Below, one piece after another: positions 26,080 through 35,455 of a stretch of 64,000 nt of DNA. The stretch is from Hylemonella sp. GTDB taxonomy: Bacteria; Pseudomonadota; Gammaproteobacteria; Burkholderiales; Burkholderiaceae_C. Position 1 is the first letter of the stretch. Every line of letters begins with the position of its first letter. Location: NCBI RefSeq assembly GCF_027532185.1, contig NZ_JAPZSV010000005.1, positions 248,001 through 312,000 on the forward strand, in the 5' to 3' direction. The notes beneath the pieces were generated by a model, which ran no database searches, was not told where the DNA came from, and worked only from the letters and a program-made list of their open reading frames with translations. The position numbers and the translations under genes are program-made.

Positions 26080-26146
26080 CATGTTGTCGCTCGGTTGTAA
26101 CCAATTTCATGCCAGAATCGAAACTAAGTTACAAGGAGACGAAACC

Positions 26147-27580
26147 ATGACGCGTCGTGCGACCAAGATAGTTGTGACCCTGGGCCCCGCTTCGAGCGAC
26201 CCGGCCTTGCTCGAGCAGATGATCCGCTCGGGGGTCAATGTGGTGCGGCTGAACTTCAGCCACGGCAAGGCCCAGGACCACATTGACCGTGCGCGCCTGG
26301 TGCGTGAGGCCGCCGCCCGTGCCGGGCGTGAAGTGGCCATCATGGCCGACCTGCAGGGCCCCAAGATCCGCGTCGGCAAGTTCGCCGAGAACAAGGTGCA
26401 GCTCAAGAACGGGCAGAAGTTCGTGCTCGACGCGACGCGCACCGAGCTGGGCGATGCGAACGCTGTGGGCTTGGACTACAAGGAACTGCCGCAGGACGTG
26501 AAGGTCGGCGATGTGCTGTTGCTGGCCGACGGCCTCATCGTCATGGAGGTCGAGGCCGTTAAGGGTCAGGCTGTCCACTGCAAGGTGATCCAGGGCGGCG
26601 AGCTGTCCAACAACAAGGGCATCAACAAGAAGGGCGGCGGCCTCACCGCGCCGGCGCTCACGGCCAAGGACATGGAGGACATCAAGACCGCCATGAGTTT
26701 CCAGGCCGACTACGTGGCGGTGAGCTTCCCGCAGAACGCCACCGACATGGAGATGGCGCGCCAGCTCTGCAATGTGGCGGCGGCCGAGTACAACCACAAG
26801 CCGCACCTGATCGCCAAGATCGAGCGTGCGGAGGCCATCCCCAAGCTGGAGGAGATCCTGCGCGCCAGCGACAGCATCATGGTCGCGCGCGGCGATCTGG
26901 CCATCGAAGTCGGCAACGCCGCCGTGCCGGCGCTGCAGAAGCGCATGATCAAGATGGCGCACGAGATGGACAAGACCGTGATCACGGCCACCCACATGAT
27001 GGAGTCCATGATCAACAATCCCATGCCCACGCGTGCCGAGGTCAGCGACGTGGCCAACGCGGTGCTCGACGGCTCGGACGCTGTGATGACCTCGGCCGAG
27101 ACCGCGGCCGGCAAGTTCCCGCTCGAGACCGTGGTGGAGATGGCCAGCATCTGTCTGGCCGCCGAGTCGGCCGAAGAGGTCAAGCTCGATGCCGATTTCT
27201 CGGGCAAGACCTTCGACCGCATCGACCAGTCCATCGCCATGGGTGCCCTGTTCACGGCCTACCATCTGGGCGCCAAGGCCATCGTGGCGCTGACCGACTC
27301 CGGCTCCACCGCGCTCTGGATGAGCCGCCACCGCATCCACATCCCGATCTATGCGCTCACGCCCAAGGTGTCCACCCAGCGCAAGATGACCCTGTACCGC
27401 AACGTCAGCCCCCTGCTCATGGACACCAGCGCCGACCGCGACACCGCGCTGGAACAGGCCGAGAAGCATCTGAAGGCGCGCGGCATCGTGCAAAGCGGCG
27501 ACATCTACGTGATCACCTGCGGCGAGCCCATGGGGGCGCCCGGCGGCACGAACATGCTCAAGATCTGCCGCGTGGCCTGA
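26147..27580 (+). CDS. pyk: Pyruvate kinase
   Basis: A 477-residue enzyme converting phosphoenolpyruvate and ADP to pyruvate and ATP. Motifs are NVVRLNFSHG near residue 32, LQGPKIRVG, the catalytic signature ERAEAIPKLEEIL and the metal site MVARGDLAIEVG, then TATHMMESM. The C-terminal regulatory domain is complete, and the length matches the usual bacterial 470-480. An AAGGAG ribosome-binding site lies about nine bases before the ATG, which excludes an upstream ATG at 26081 lying before a stronger initiation context. Confidence 0.98.
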   Translation: MTRRATKIVVTLGPASSDPALLEQMIRSGVNVVRLNFSHGKAQDHIDRARLVREAAARAGREVAIMADLQGPKIRVGKFAENKVQLKNGQKFVLDATRTELGDANAVGLDYKELPQDVKVGDVLLLADGLIVMEVEAVKGQAVHCKVIQGGELSNNKGINKKGGGLTAPALTAKDMEDIKTAMSFQADYVAVSFPQNATDMEMARQLCNVAAAEYNHKPHLIAKIERAEAIPKLEEILRASDSIMVARGDLAIEVGNAAVPALQKRMIKMAHEMDKTVITATHMMESMINNPMPTRAEVSDVANAVLDGSDAVMTSAETAAGKFPLETVVEMASICLAAESAEEVKLDADFSGKTFDRIDQSIAMGALFTAYHLGAKAIVALTDSGSTALWMSRHRIHIPIYALTPKVSTQRKMTLYRNVSPLLMDTSADRDTALEQAEKHLKARGIVQSGDIYVITCGEPMGAPGGTNMLKICRVA

Positions 27581-27653
27581 GGTCGCGCGGCCCGTGCTGC
27601 GTGCGGGTCGCAGGTGCCTGAATCCAGAGGCACAGCCGGTGCGTATCCCCGAG

Positions 27654-28571
27654 ATGCGAGATCTCCCCATCCCCCTCTCCCTGAGGCGGTGCCTGCGTGC
27701 CCTGACGTTACTGCCCTTCCTGCTGCTCGGCGGCTGCTCCACGACCGCCCTGCTGGACCGGCTGGTGCCCGAGGACAGCTACGTCGCACGGCCCTCGGCC
27801 GCTTATGGCAGCGACCCGCGCCAGCAGCTCGACATCTACCTGCCCCTGGCCTCCGCCGACTCTGGCGCCAGGCCGCTGGTGGTGTTCTTCTACGGCGGCA
27901 GCTGGAGCAGCGGCGAGCGCAGTCGTTACCGTTTTGTCGGCGAGGCGCTGGCCTCGCGCGGCGTGGTCACCTTGGTGGCGGACTATCGCCTGAGCCCCCA
28001 GGTGCGCTACCCGGCCTTCCTGCAGGACTCGGCCGCCGCGGTGCGCTGGGCCTACGACAACGCCGCCGAGCTCGGGGCGGACCCGCGACGCATCTATCTC
28101 ATGGGCCACAGCGCGGGCGGCTACAACGCCGCCATGCTGGCGCTGGACCCGCGCTGGCTGGGGCAGGTGGGCCTGCAGCCGCAGCAGCTGGCGGGCTGGA
28201 TCGGCATCGCAGGCCCCTATGACTTTTTGCCCATCAGCGCGCGTGCGGTGCAACGTGCCTTTGACTGGCCGGCCACCCCGGCCGACTCGCAGCCCCTGGT
28301 GCATGCCAGTGCCGCCGCCCCGCGTACCCTGCTGATCGCCGCGCGCAGCGACACGCTGGTCAACCCGCAGCGCAACACCCTGGCGCTGGACCAACGCTTG
28401 CGCCAGGCCGGCGTCGAGATCCAGACCCATGTGCTGGACCGGGTGAACCACGCCACCGTGCTGGGCGCGCTGGCGAGTCCGCTCAACTTCCTGGCGCCGG
28501 TCGCCACCCTGGTGACGGACTTTGTACGGGCGCCGCCGGCGGCCCGGCCGCTGGCTTTGGGAGCCAAGTAA
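27654..28571 (+). CDS. Lipoprotein alpha/beta hydrolase (esterase-like)
   Basis: A 305-residue alpha/beta hydrolase of the carboxylesterase/BD-FAE type. The oxyanion-hole segment is [15 protein letters not shown], the nucleophile elbow is [12 protein letters not shown] with the catalytic Ser, and a C-terminal His sits in RVNHATVLG. The N-terminus from the ATG at 27654 is a lipoprotein signal ([13 protein letters not shown]), so it is probably attached to the periplasmic face of a membrane. A GTG at 27639 is an alternative start. The gene sits between pyk and fba on the same strand, a conserved arrangement in the family of organisms. The substrate is unknown. Confidence 0.85.
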   Translation: MRDLPIPLSLRRCLRALTLLPFLLLGGCSTTALLDRLVPEDSYVARPSAAYGSDPRQQLDIYLPLASADSGARPLVVFFYGGSWSSGERSRYRFVGEALASRGVVTLVADYRLSPQVRYPAFLQDSAAAVRWAYDNAAELGADPRRIYLMGHSAGGYNAAMLALDPRWLGQVGLQPQQLAGWIGIAGPYDFLPISARAVQRAFDWPATPADSQPLVHASAAAPRTLLIAARSDTLVNPQRNTLALDQRLRQAGVEIQTHVLDRVNHATVLGALASPLNFLAPVATLVTDFVRAPPAARPLALGAK

Positions 28572-28618
28572 AATCGGCAGTTACCAACCGATTACCACTT
28601 ACTCTGCAAGGACACACC

Positions 28619-29683
28619 ATGGCACTCGTTTCCATGCGCGAGCTGCTGGACCACGCTGCCGCCAACGGCTACGGCATTCCGGCCTTCAACGTCAACAACC
28701 TGGAGCAGGTTCAGGCCGTGATGGCTGCGGCCGACGAAGTCGGCGCGCCGGTCATCCTGCAGGCCAGCGCGGGCGCCCGCAAGTACGCGGGTGAGCCTTT
28801 CATCAAGCACCTCATCCAGGCCGCGGTCGAGGCCTATCCCCACATCCCCCTGGTCATGCACCAGGACCATGGCACCAGCCCCAAGGTCTGTGAGGGTGCG
28901 ATCGGTCTGGGCTTCGGCTCGGTCATGATGGACGGCTCGCTGCGCGAAGACGGCAAGACCCCCGCCGACTTTGACTACAACGTGAACGTCACGCGCACCG
29001 TGGTCGAGATGGCGCACAAGGTGGGCGTGACCGTCGAGGGCGAGCTCGGCTGCCTGGGCAACCTCGAGACCGGGGACGCCGGCGAGGAAGACGGCATCGG
29101 CGCCGAAGGCAAGCTGGACCACAGCCAGATGCTGACCGATCCCGAGGAGGCCGCGCAGTTCGTCAAGGCCACCCAGCTCGACGCCCTGGCCATCGCCATC
29201 GGCACCAGCCACGGCGCCTACAAGTTCAGCCGTCCGCCCACCGGCGACATCCTGGCCATCAGCCGCGTGAAGGAAATCCACAAGCGCATCCCCAACACCC
29301 ACCTCGTCATGCACGGTTCGTCCTCCGTGCCGCAGGAGCTGCTGGCCATCATCAACCAGTACGGCGGCAAGATGAAGGAAACCTACGGCGTGCCCGTCAA
29401 GGAAATCCAGGAAGCCATCAAGCACGGCGTGCGCAAGATCAACATCGACACCGACATCCGCCTGGCGATGACCGGCGCGGTTCGCAAGTTCCTGGCCGAG
29501 AACCCGGACAAGTTCGATGCCCGCGAATGGCTCAAGCCCGCGCGCGAGGCCGCCAAGCTGGTCTGCAAGGCCCGCTACCTGGAGTTCGGCTGCGAAGGTC
29601 AGGGTGCCAAGGTCAAGGGCGCCACGCTGCAGGTCATGGCCCAGCGCTACGCCAAGGGCGAGCTGGCCCAGGTGGTGAACTGA
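28619..29683 (+). CDS. Fructose-1,6-bisphosphate aldolase, class II
   Basis: A 354-residue zinc-dependent aldolase (CbbA/Fba type IIB) splitting fructose-1,6-bisphosphate. The sequence starts [20 protein letters not shown] and includes the catalytic MHQDHGTSP, the zinc/loop region [16 protein letters not shown], the ligand segment GTSHGAYKF and [15 protein letters not shown] lies nine bases before the ATG. TAAAAT at 28569-28574, overlapping the previous stop, could be a -10 element. A strong terminator follows. Confidence 0.97.
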   Translation: MALVSMRELLDHAAANGYGIPAFNVNNLEQVQAVMAAADEVGAPVILQASAGARKYAGEPFIKHLIQAAVEAYPHIPLVMHQDHGTSPKVCEGAIGLGFGSVMMDGSLREDGKTPADFDYNVNVTRTVVEMAHKVGVTVEGELGCLGNLETGDAGEEDGIGAEGKLDHSQMLTDPEEAAQFVKATQLDALAIAIGTSHGAYKFSRPPTGDILAISRVKEIHKRIPNTHLVMHGSSSVPQELLAIINQYGGKMKETYGVPVKEIQEAIKHGVRKINIDTDIRLAMTGAVRKFLAENPDKFDAREWLKPAREAAKLVCKARYLEFGCEGQGAKVKGATLQVMAQRYAKGELAQVVN

Positions 29684-29715
29684 GCCCTCCGATCGCGAAC
29701 TTGCGATAATCACGG

Positions 29716-29749
29716 GCCCGGCGCCAGGCGCGCCGGGCTTTTTCTTTTT
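29716..29749 (+). terminator. Strong Rho-independent terminator after fba
   Basis: GCCCGGCGC (29716-29724) and GCGCCGGGC (29730-29738) form a perfect nine-base stem with a five-base loop, immediately followed by T5-C-T5. This is the clearest intrinsic terminator in the window and ends the pyk-hydrolase-fba unit before purC. Confidence 0.92.
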
Positions 29750-29773
29750 GGCCTTTTGTTTTCAGAGCCGCCC

Positions 29774-30673
29774 ATGACGAACGCCCTGCACACCTCCAGC
29801 ATCACTTCCCTGCCTCTGCTTGCGCGCGGCAAGGTGCGCGACAACTACGCCGTGGGTGAGGAACGCATCCTCATGGTGGCTTCGGACCGCATCAGCGCCT
29901 TCGACGTCATCATGGGCGAGCCCATCCCCGGCAAGGGCGAGCTGCTCACCAAGATGGCCTTGTTCTGGTTCGACCAGCTCGGTCACATCTGCCCCAATCA
30001 CCTCACGGGCGACAGCCCCGAGAGCGTGGTCCAGCCTCATGAAGTGGCCCAGGTGCGTGGGCGTGCCATGCTGGTCCAGCGCCTCAAGCCCATCCCCGTG
30101 GAAGCCGTGGTGCGCGGCTACCTGGCCGGCAGCGGCTGGGCCGAGTACCAGGCCAGCCAGTCGGTCTGCGGCGTGAAGCTCCCCGCGGGCCTGAAGAACG
30201 CCAGCAAGCTGCCCGAGCCCATCTACACGCCGGCCGCCAAGGCGGACGTGGGCGAGCACGACGAGAACATCACTTACGAAAAGACGGTGGAGATGATCGG
30301 CCCCGAGCTGGCCGCTCAGATCCGCGACATCTCCATCGCCCTCTACAAGGCGGCGAGCGAAATCGCGCTCAAGAAAGGCATCATCATCGCTGACACCAAG
30401 TTCGAGTTCGGCCTGAACAAGCAGGGCCAGCTGGTGCTCATGGACGAGGTTCTCACGCCCGACTCCTCGCGCTACTGGCCGGTGGAGGGCTACAAGGAAG
30501 GCGCCAACCCGCCGAGCTACGACAAGCAGTTCCTGCGCGACTGGCTGGAGCGGGCCCGGGTCGATGGCCAACCCTGGGCCAAGAAGCCGCCCGCGCCGGC
30601 CTTGCCTGCCGAGGTGATCGCGCAGACGGCGGCCAAGTACCAGGAGGCGCTTGCGCGCCTCACGGGCGCCTGA
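29774..30673 (+). CDS. purC: SAICAR synthase
   Basis: A 299-residue ATP-dependent ligase that joins aspartate to CAIR in purine synthesis. Motifs are [15 protein letters not shown] with the nucleotide loop, [20 protein letters not shown], and [14 protein letters not shown]. The C-terminal part has [20 protein letters not shown] and DSSRYWP. The ATG at 29774 fits the fungal/bacterial long-form start; an upstream in-frame codon at 29756 lies just after the terminator. purE and purK follow after two interposed genes. Confidence 0.97.
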   Translation: MTNALHTSSITSLPLLARGKVRDNYAVGEERILMVASDRISAFDVIMGEPIPGKGELLTKMALFWFDQLGHICPNHLTGDSPESVVQPHEVAQVRGRAMLVQRLKPIPVEAVVRGYLAGSGWAEYQASQSVCGVKLPAGLKNASKLPEPIYTPAAKADVGEHDENITYEKTVEMIGPELAAQIRDISIALYKAASEIALKKGIIIADTKFEFGLNKQGQLVLMDEVLTPDSSRYWPVEGYKEGANPPSYDKQFLRDWLERARVDGQPWAKKPPAPALPAEVIAQTAAKYQEALARLTGA

Positions 30674-30701
30674 GCACCCCACCTTTGACCCCGGAGCACG
30701 C

Positions 30702-31448
30702 GTGACCATCGAAACGCAGGAAGACCTGGAAGGCTTGCGCCGCGTCGGGCGGGCGGTGGCTCTGGTCCGCGACGAGATGCTGGCCAGCGCCAGGCCCGGC
30801 ATGACGACGCGCGAGCTCGATCGGATCGGTGAACGGCTGCTGGCGCGGCAGGGCGTGCGCTCCGCGCCGCGTCTGGTCTATGACTTTCCGGGCGCCACGT
30901 GCATCAGCGTCAACGAAGAGGCGGCACACGGTGTGCCCGGTGACCGTATGCTCCGCGCCGGTGACTTGCTGAACGTCGACGTGTCCGCCGAGCTCGGTGG
31001 CTATTTCGCAGACACGGGTGGCACGATCGTGATCCCGACCGGCTCTGCCCAGAAGACCCGGTTGTGTCACGCAACGCGTGAGGCTTTGTCGAACGCACTC
31101 CAGGTCGCAAGATCGGGGCGCCTCATCCGCGATGTGGGTGCGGCCATCGAACAGACGGCCCGGCGGTATGGATTCCGCGTGATTGAAAACCTTTGCGGCC
31201 ACGGTGTAGGCCGCTCCTTACATGAGGAGCCCGGGTACATTCCCGGATACTTCGACCCCTCTGACACGCGGGTACTGCAGGAGGGCATGGTGATCGCCAT
31301 CGAGCCTTTTCTGTCCACCAAGAGCCGAACGGTGACGGAGGCGGCCGACGGCTGGACTCTGGTGGGCGCTCCGGGCAATCTGTCGGCCCAGTTCGAGCAC
31401 ACGCTGGTCGTCACGCGCGGCGCGCCCATTGTGCTCACGGTGCATTAG
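30702..31448 (+). CDS. map: Type I methionine aminopeptidase
   Basis: A 248-residue enzyme that removes the initiator Met. All five metal ligands and the catalytic His are present: His76 (EEAAHGVPG), Asp93 (NVDVSAELG), Asp104 (FADTGGT), His167 (GHGVGRSLHEEPG), Glu201 (IAIEPF) and Glu232 (QFEHTL). The GTG start begins MTIETQEDLEGLRRVG, the normal entry to the fold, and is preceded by GGAG about nine bases upstream. It is compact, lacks an N-terminal SH3-type extension, and sits between purC and the thioredoxin, an unusual place. By eye its second half uses more A/T-ending codons than its neighbours, hinting at acquisition. It is probably an accessory copy; the housekeeping map would be elsewhere. 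Confidence 0.93.
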   Translation: MTIETQEDLEGLRRVGRAVALVRDEMLASARPGMTTRELDRIGERLLARQGVRSAPRLVYDFPGATCISVNEEAAHGVPGDRMLRAGDLLNVDVSAELGGYFADTGGTIVIPTGSAQKTRLCHATREALSNALQVARSGRLIRDVGAAIEQTARRYGFRVIENLCGHGVGRSLHEEPGYIPGYFDPSDTRVLQEGMVIAIEPFLSTKSRTVTEAADGWTLVGAPGNLSAQFEHTLVVTRGAPIVLTVH

Positions 31449-31501
31449 AACGGCGTCCGAGAACGCCATTGCACGCGCTGCCTTAGGCCAAGTCGCGTGG
31501 C

Positions 31502-32461
31502 TCAGTTCAAGGCCATGCTGAGCTTGCGCCGATAGGCCGAAACGAGTGCCGCCTGCTCGTCCTGCTGCACCGTGGTCGGGCCGGCCAGTTCGATGCCGCC
31601 GGCGCTCTTGCCGCTGGCGTCGGGTGCAGCCGCCTTGGGCTTGGGTGGCGTGAGCAGCTCCAGGATGGCGATGAAGGTCTTGCGCGGGGCTTCCTCGTCC
31701 CACTTCTTGTCGCGCATGATGATCTCCAGCAGTTCGTCGAGCGCGGCGACCCATTCATTGGCGGCCATGAGCACGCGCGCCTTGGCAAAGCGGGCGGCGA
31801 AGTCGCGCTTGTTGGCGGCGATCGCCTCGTCGAACTTCTCCAGCGGCCACTGGCCCCGCGGGTCGTTGCCCACGAACTCCAGCGCGTTGAGCCACTGCTG
31901 CAGGGCTTCGAACTGCATCGGCACCGGGATGCGCGCCAGCGTGGGGGCCAGCAGCGCGGCGGCTTGGTCGAGGTCGCCGCTGCCGATGAGCAGCTTGATG
32001 TAGTCGTAGCGCAGCTCGTCGTTGGCCGGATCGGCCTGGAGCGCCTGCGCCATGCGCGCCAGGGCGCTGGCGATGTCGCCGGATTCCAGGTGTTCCTGCG
32101 CTTCCTCGGCGTCGCCCTGGGCCTGCAGCTGCTCCTCGCCCGGCAGGTGCTTGTCGAGGAACTCGCGCAGCTTGCCCTCCGGCAACGCGCCCATGAAGCC
32201 GTCCACGGGCTTGCCGCCCATCATGAGCACGCAGGTCGGGATGCTGCGGATGCCGAAGGCCGCGGCCAGCTCCTGCTGCTCGTCGGAGTTGATCTTGGCC
32301 AGCACGAAACGGCCCTCGTAGGCGGTCTCCAGCTTTTCGAGGATGGGCGTCAGCGACTTGCAGGGGCCGCACCAGGGCGCCCAGAAGTCGACCAGCACGG
32401 GCACGGACAGGGAGGCGTGGATGACTTCGGTCTCGAAGTTTTCGGTGGTGATGTCTAGCAT
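31502..32461 (-). CDS. Thioredoxin with C-terminal TPR-like region (CnoX/YbbN family)
   Basis: A 319-residue protein with an N-terminal thioredoxin domain of about 105 residues carrying an intact redox motif (WAPWCGPCK, Cys31 and Cys34) and the cis-Pro loop SIPTCV. A helical tail of about 200 residues follows with TPR-like repeats (DIASALARMAQALQADPAND and later DLDQAAALLAPTLARIPVP). This is the CnoX/YbbN architecture, chaperedoxins that hold stress-oxidised clients for DnaK or GroEL. Unlike E. coli CnoX it keeps the standard CGPC motif and so should be redox-active. It is divergent from purE with only 36 bp between the starts. Confidence 0.92.
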   Translation of the reverse strand: MLDITTENFETEVIHASLSVPVLVDFWAPWCGPCKSLTPILEKLETAYEGRFVLAKINSDEQQELAAAFGIRSIPTCVLMMGGKPVDGFMGALPEGKLREFLDKHLPGEEQLQAQGDAEEAQEHLESGDIASALARMAQALQADPANDELRYDYIKLLIGSGDLDQAAALLAPTLARIPVPMQFEALQQWLNALEFVGNDPRGQWPLEKFDEAIAANKRDFAARFAKARVLMAANEWVAALDELLEIIMRDKKWDEEAPRKTFIAILELLTPPKPKAAAPDASGKSAGGIELAGPTTVQQDEQAALVSAYRRKLSMALN

Positions 32462-32491
32462 TTGGGCCGATCCGGGGCGGGAAAGTAAAAT
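32462..32491 (+). promoter_or_regulatory. Candidate purE promoter in the trx-purE gap
   Basis: TTGGGC (32462-32467) and TAAAAT (32486-32491) are 18 bp apart. The -10 box ends six bases before the purE ATG, so the message would be leaderless or nearly so. GGGG directly before the ATG could alternatively act as a weak ribosome-binding site. The opposite strand offers an overlapping -10-like TTTACT for the thioredoxin gene. Confidence 0.45.
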
Positions 32492-32497
32492 TCGGGG

Positions 32498-32989
32498 ATG
32501 AAAACACTCATCGGTGTCGTCATGGGCTCCAGCTCCGACTGGGACACCATGCAACAGGCAGTCCAGATTCTCCATCACTTTGGCATCGGCCACGAGGCCA
32601 AGGTCGTCTCGGCGCACCGCATGCCCGATGACATGTTCGCCTACGCCGAAGCTGCCGCCGGGCGCGGCCTCAAGGCCATCATCGCCGGCGCGGGTGGCGC
32701 GGCCCACCTGCCGGGCATGCTGGCGGCCAAGACCACGGTGCCCGTGCTGGGCGTGCCCGTGGCCAGCAAGCACCTGCAAGGCGTGGACTCTCTGCACAGC
32801 ATCGTGCAGATGCCCAAGGGCATCCCCGTGGCAACCTTCGCCATCGGCCAGGCTGGCGCGGCCAATGCCGCGCTCTTCGCCGTGGCCATGCTGGCCAACG
32901 AAGACCCGGCCCTGCGGACCCGGCTGGACGCCTATCGCGCTGAGCAGACGGCCACCGCCCGCGGCATGAGCCTGCCTCCCGCGATATGA
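32498..32989 (+). CDS. purE: N5-carboxyaminoimidazole ribonucleotide mutase
   Basis: A 163-residue class I PurE converting N5-CAIR to CAIR. The sequence shows the N-terminal GVVMGSSSDWDTM nucleotide loop, VSAHRMPDDMFAYAEAA and the glycine-rich AGAGGAAHLPGMLAAKT segment with the catalytic His. The stop overlaps the purK start by 4 bp (ATGA), and the two enzymes act in consecutive steps. The presence of PurK confirms the bacterial two-enzyme route. Confidence 0.98.
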   Translation: MKTLIGVVMGSSSDWDTMQQAVQILHHFGIGHEAKVVSAHRMPDDMFAYAEAAAGRGLKAIIAGAGGAAHLPGMLAAKTTVPVLGVPVASKHLQGVDSLHSIVQMPKGIPVATFAIGQAGAANAALFAVAMLANEDPALRTRLDAYRAEQTATARGMSLPPAI

Positions 32990-34161
32990 GCGGCGGCCCC
33001 ATCCTTCCCGGCACCCTGGTCAACGGCCAGCCCGCCACCCTGGGTGTCATGGGCGGCGGCCAGCTCGGCCGCATGTTCGTGCACGCGGCTCAGCGCATGG
33101 GTTACTTCACGGCCGTGCTCGATCCGGACCCGTCCAGCCCGGCCGGGCTGGTGAGCCACCACCACATCCAGACCGCCTACCTCGACGAGCAGGGCCTGGC
33201 CCAGCTGATGCAGCGCAGCGCCGCCATCACCACCGAGTTCGAGAACGTGCCGGCACCGGCCCTGCTGACCCTAGGGGCCCATCGCCCGGTGGCACCCGCC
33301 GCTGGCGCCGTGGCCATCGCCCAGGACCGCGCGCAGGAGAAGGCGCACTTCACGCGCTGCGGCGTGCCCGTGGCGCCGCATGCGGTGATCGAGACCGCAG
33401 AACAGCTCGCCGCCGTGCCCGATGCCCTGCTGCCCGGCATCCTCAAGACTTCGCGGCTGGGTTATGACGGCAAGGGTCAGGTCCGCGTCCAGACCCGCGC
33501 CGAACTCGTCGCCGCCTGGGACGAACTCAAGCGCGTGTCCTGCGTGCTCGAGAAAATGTTGCCGCTGGCGGCCGAATGCTCGGTCATCGTCGCGCGCGGT
33601 GCCGACGGCCAGATGGTCAACTTCCCCGTGCAGCGCAATCTGCATCGCGCGGGTATCCTGGCGGTGACCGAGGTCTATGCCGGCAATATCGCGCCCGCGC
33701 TCGCCGAGCAGGCGATCCAGGCGACCCGGTCCGTGGCCGCGGGCCTGAACTACGTGGGCGTGCTCTGCGTCGAGTTCTTCGTGCTGCAGGACGGCTCGCT
33801 CGTGGTCAACGAGATGGCGCCGCGCCCGCACAACAGCGGCCACTACAGCATCGACGCCTGCGATCACTCGCAGTTCGACCTGCAGGTGCGCACTTTGGCC
33901 GGCCTGCCCCTGGTGCAGCCGCGCCTGCACAGCCCGAGCATCATGCTCAACCTGCTCGGCGACGTCTGGTCGGCGCACGGCGGCACGCCGCCCTGGGACC
34001 GTGTGCTGGCCTTGCCCGGCACGCACCTGCACCTCTACGGCAAGCTCGATGCCAAGCCCGGCCGCAAGATGGGCCACCTCAACATCACCGGCACATCGGT
34101 GGACGCGGTGCGCTCCACTGCACTTGCTGCGGCCAAGATCCTGGGCATCGAGCCCTTCTGA
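32986..34161 (+). CDS. purK: N5-carboxyaminoimidazole ribonucleotide synthetase
   Basis: A 391-residue ATP-grasp enzyme that carboxylates AIR using bicarbonate. It begins with a preATP-grasp Rossmann part (LGVMGGGQLGRMFVHAAQRM). The ATP-grasp core has LKTSRLGYDGKGQ and VEFFVLQDGSLVVNEMAPRP, followed by HNSGHYSID. The start overlaps purE by 4 bp. Length and motif order are normal. Confidence 0.97.
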   Translation: MSGGPILPGTLVNGQPATLGVMGGGQLGRMFVHAAQRMGYFTAVLDPDPSSPAGLVSHHHIQTAYLDEQGLAQLMQRSAAITTEFENVPAPALLTLGAHRPVAPAAGAVAIAQDRAQEKAHFTRCGVPVAPHAVIETAEQLAAVPDALLPGILKTSRLGYDGKGQVRVQTRAELVAAWDELKRVSCVLEKMLPLAAECSVIVARGADGQMVNFPVQRNLHRAGILAVTEVYAGNIAPALAEQAIQATRSVAAGLNYVGVLCVEFFVLQDGSLVVNEMAPRPHNSGHYSIDACDHSQFDLQVRTLAGLPLVQPRLHSPSIMLNLLGDVWSAHGGTPPWDRVLALPGTHLHLYGKLDAKPGRKMGHLNITGTSVDAVRSTALAAAKILGIEPF

Positions 34162-34176
34162 CGGGAGTCGGCCCTG

Positions 34177-35178
34177 ATGATCCTCGACGGACGCGATCCG
34201 GCTGCCGTGCAGCGCGCTGCCGAGGCCCTGCGTGCGGGCGAACTGCTGGGCCTGCCGACCGAAACGGTCTATGGCCTGGCAGCCGATGCCGACCAGGATG
34301 CTGCCGTCGCGCAGATCTTCGCCGCCAAGGGCCGGCCCAGCGACCATCCGCTGATCGTGCACGTGGCTGACGCGCAGGGCGTGGACCACTACGCACAGGC
34401 GGTGCCGGATTTCGCGCGCGCCCTGCTGCAGCGCTTCTGGCCGGGTCCGCTGACCTTGATTCTGCCGCGCCGTCCCTCGGTCGCGGCTGCCGCAGCCGGC
34501 GGGCAGGACTCCATCGGCCTGCGCTGCCCCGCCCATCCCGTCGCCCACGCCCTGCTGCTGGCCGCGCGTGAGCGCGGCGTGCACGGCCTGGCTGCACCCA
34601 GTGCCAACCAGTTTGGTCGTGTGAGTCCGACCACCCCGGCGCATGTGCAGGGCGAGTTTGGCGACGAACTGCTCATCCTCGACGGCGGGGCCTGCGAGGT
34701 CGGCATCGAATCGACCATCGTCGACTGCACGCGCGGTGCGCCTGTGCTGCTGCGGCCGGGTCGCATCACGCGCGAGCAGATCGAGCAGGTCTGCGGCCAG
34801 CGCCTGCGCGACAAGGACGAACTGGCCGCACCGGCCCCGCGCGCCTCGGGCACGCTGGAGGCGCATTACGCGCCCCGCGCCAAGGTGCGTCTGATGGAGG
34901 GCAAGGCGTTGCAGACGGCGCTGCAAGTGCTGGGCCGCGACTTCGATGGGGGCAAGGCCACCATCGCCGTCTATGCGCGCAGCATCCTGCATGTGCCCTC
35001 CGTCAATCTGCTGTATCGGCGCATGCCCGACGATGCGGCGGCCGCAGCCCAGCAGCTGTTTGCAGCGCTGCGCGATTTCGATGCCCAGGGCGTGCAGCTG
35101 ATCTGGGTGGAGCAGCCACCGCAGACCACGGAGTGGGAGGGCGTGCGCGACCGCCTGCAGCGCGCCGCCGCGAGCTGA
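34177..35178 (+). CDS. L-threonylcarbamoyladenylate synthase (Sua5/YwlC type)
   Basis: A 333-residue enzyme that makes the threonylcarbamoyl-AMP intermediate for the t6A37 tRNA modification. The N-terminal YrdC domain (about 1-200) includes LGLPTETVYGLAADADQD, IFAAKGRPSDHPLIVHV and PSANQFGRVSPTTP. The extra C-terminal Sua5 domain (about 235-330) begins after APRASGTLEAHYAPRAKV. The full-length form distinguishes it from short TsaC. Its partner TsaB is encoded 2.7 kb downstream. It starts 15 bp after purK and is likely co-transcribed. Confidence 0.93.
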   Translation: MILDGRDPAAVQRAAEALRAGELLGLPTETVYGLAADADQDAAVAQIFAAKGRPSDHPLIVHVADAQGVDHYAQAVPDFARALLQRFWPGPLTLILPRRPSVAAAAAGGQDSIGLRCPAHPVAHALLLAARERGVHGLAAPSANQFGRVSPTTPAHVQGEFGDELLILDGGACEVGIESTIVDCTRGAPVLLRPGRITREQIEQVCGQRLRDKDELAAPAPRASGTLEAHYAPRAKVRLMEGKALQTALQVLGRDFDGGKATIAVYARSILHVPSVNLLYRRMPDDAAAAAQQLFAALRDFDAQGVQLIWVEQPPQTTEWEGVRDRLQRAAAS

Positions 35179-35182
35179 GACC

Positions 35183-35440
35183 TCAGCCCTGGCGGCTGTA
35201 GCGCAGCTTCATCACCAGTATCGCCAGGGCCAGCAGCAGCGTCAGCCCGTTGGCTGCAATCAGGGGCCAGGCCCCCAGCAGCACGCCATAGACCAGCCAC
35301 AGCGCCACACCGGTGGTGAAGGTGGCGTACATGCCCAGCGAGATGCCGCTGACATCGCGCGTGCGGAAAGTGTGCAGGGCCTGGGGCAGGAAGCTCAGGG
35401 TGGTGAGGCCGGCGGCGAGGTAGCCGATGAGGTCGTTCAT
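35183..35440 (-). CDS. SemiSWEET-type PQ-loop sugar transporter
   Basis: An 85-residue protein with three membrane helices and the PQ motif in FLPQALHTFRTRDVSGIS near residue 19, plus a TTGVALWLVYGVLLGAWPLI second helix. This is the SemiSWEET half-transporter layout, which dimerises to move sugars or other small solutes down a gradient. It ends four bases from the Sua5 gene, tail to tail. It lies 15 bp upstream of nothing on its own strand except the dacB gene, which ends 15 bp before its start, so it is probably read from the dacB transcript. Confidence 0.85.
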   Translation of the reverse strand: MNDLIGYLAAGLTTLSFLPQALHTFRTRDVSGISLGMYATFTTGVALWLVYGVLLGAWPLIAANGLTLLLALAILVMKLRYSRQG

Positions 35441-35455
35441 GGCGTGGGCAGGGTG

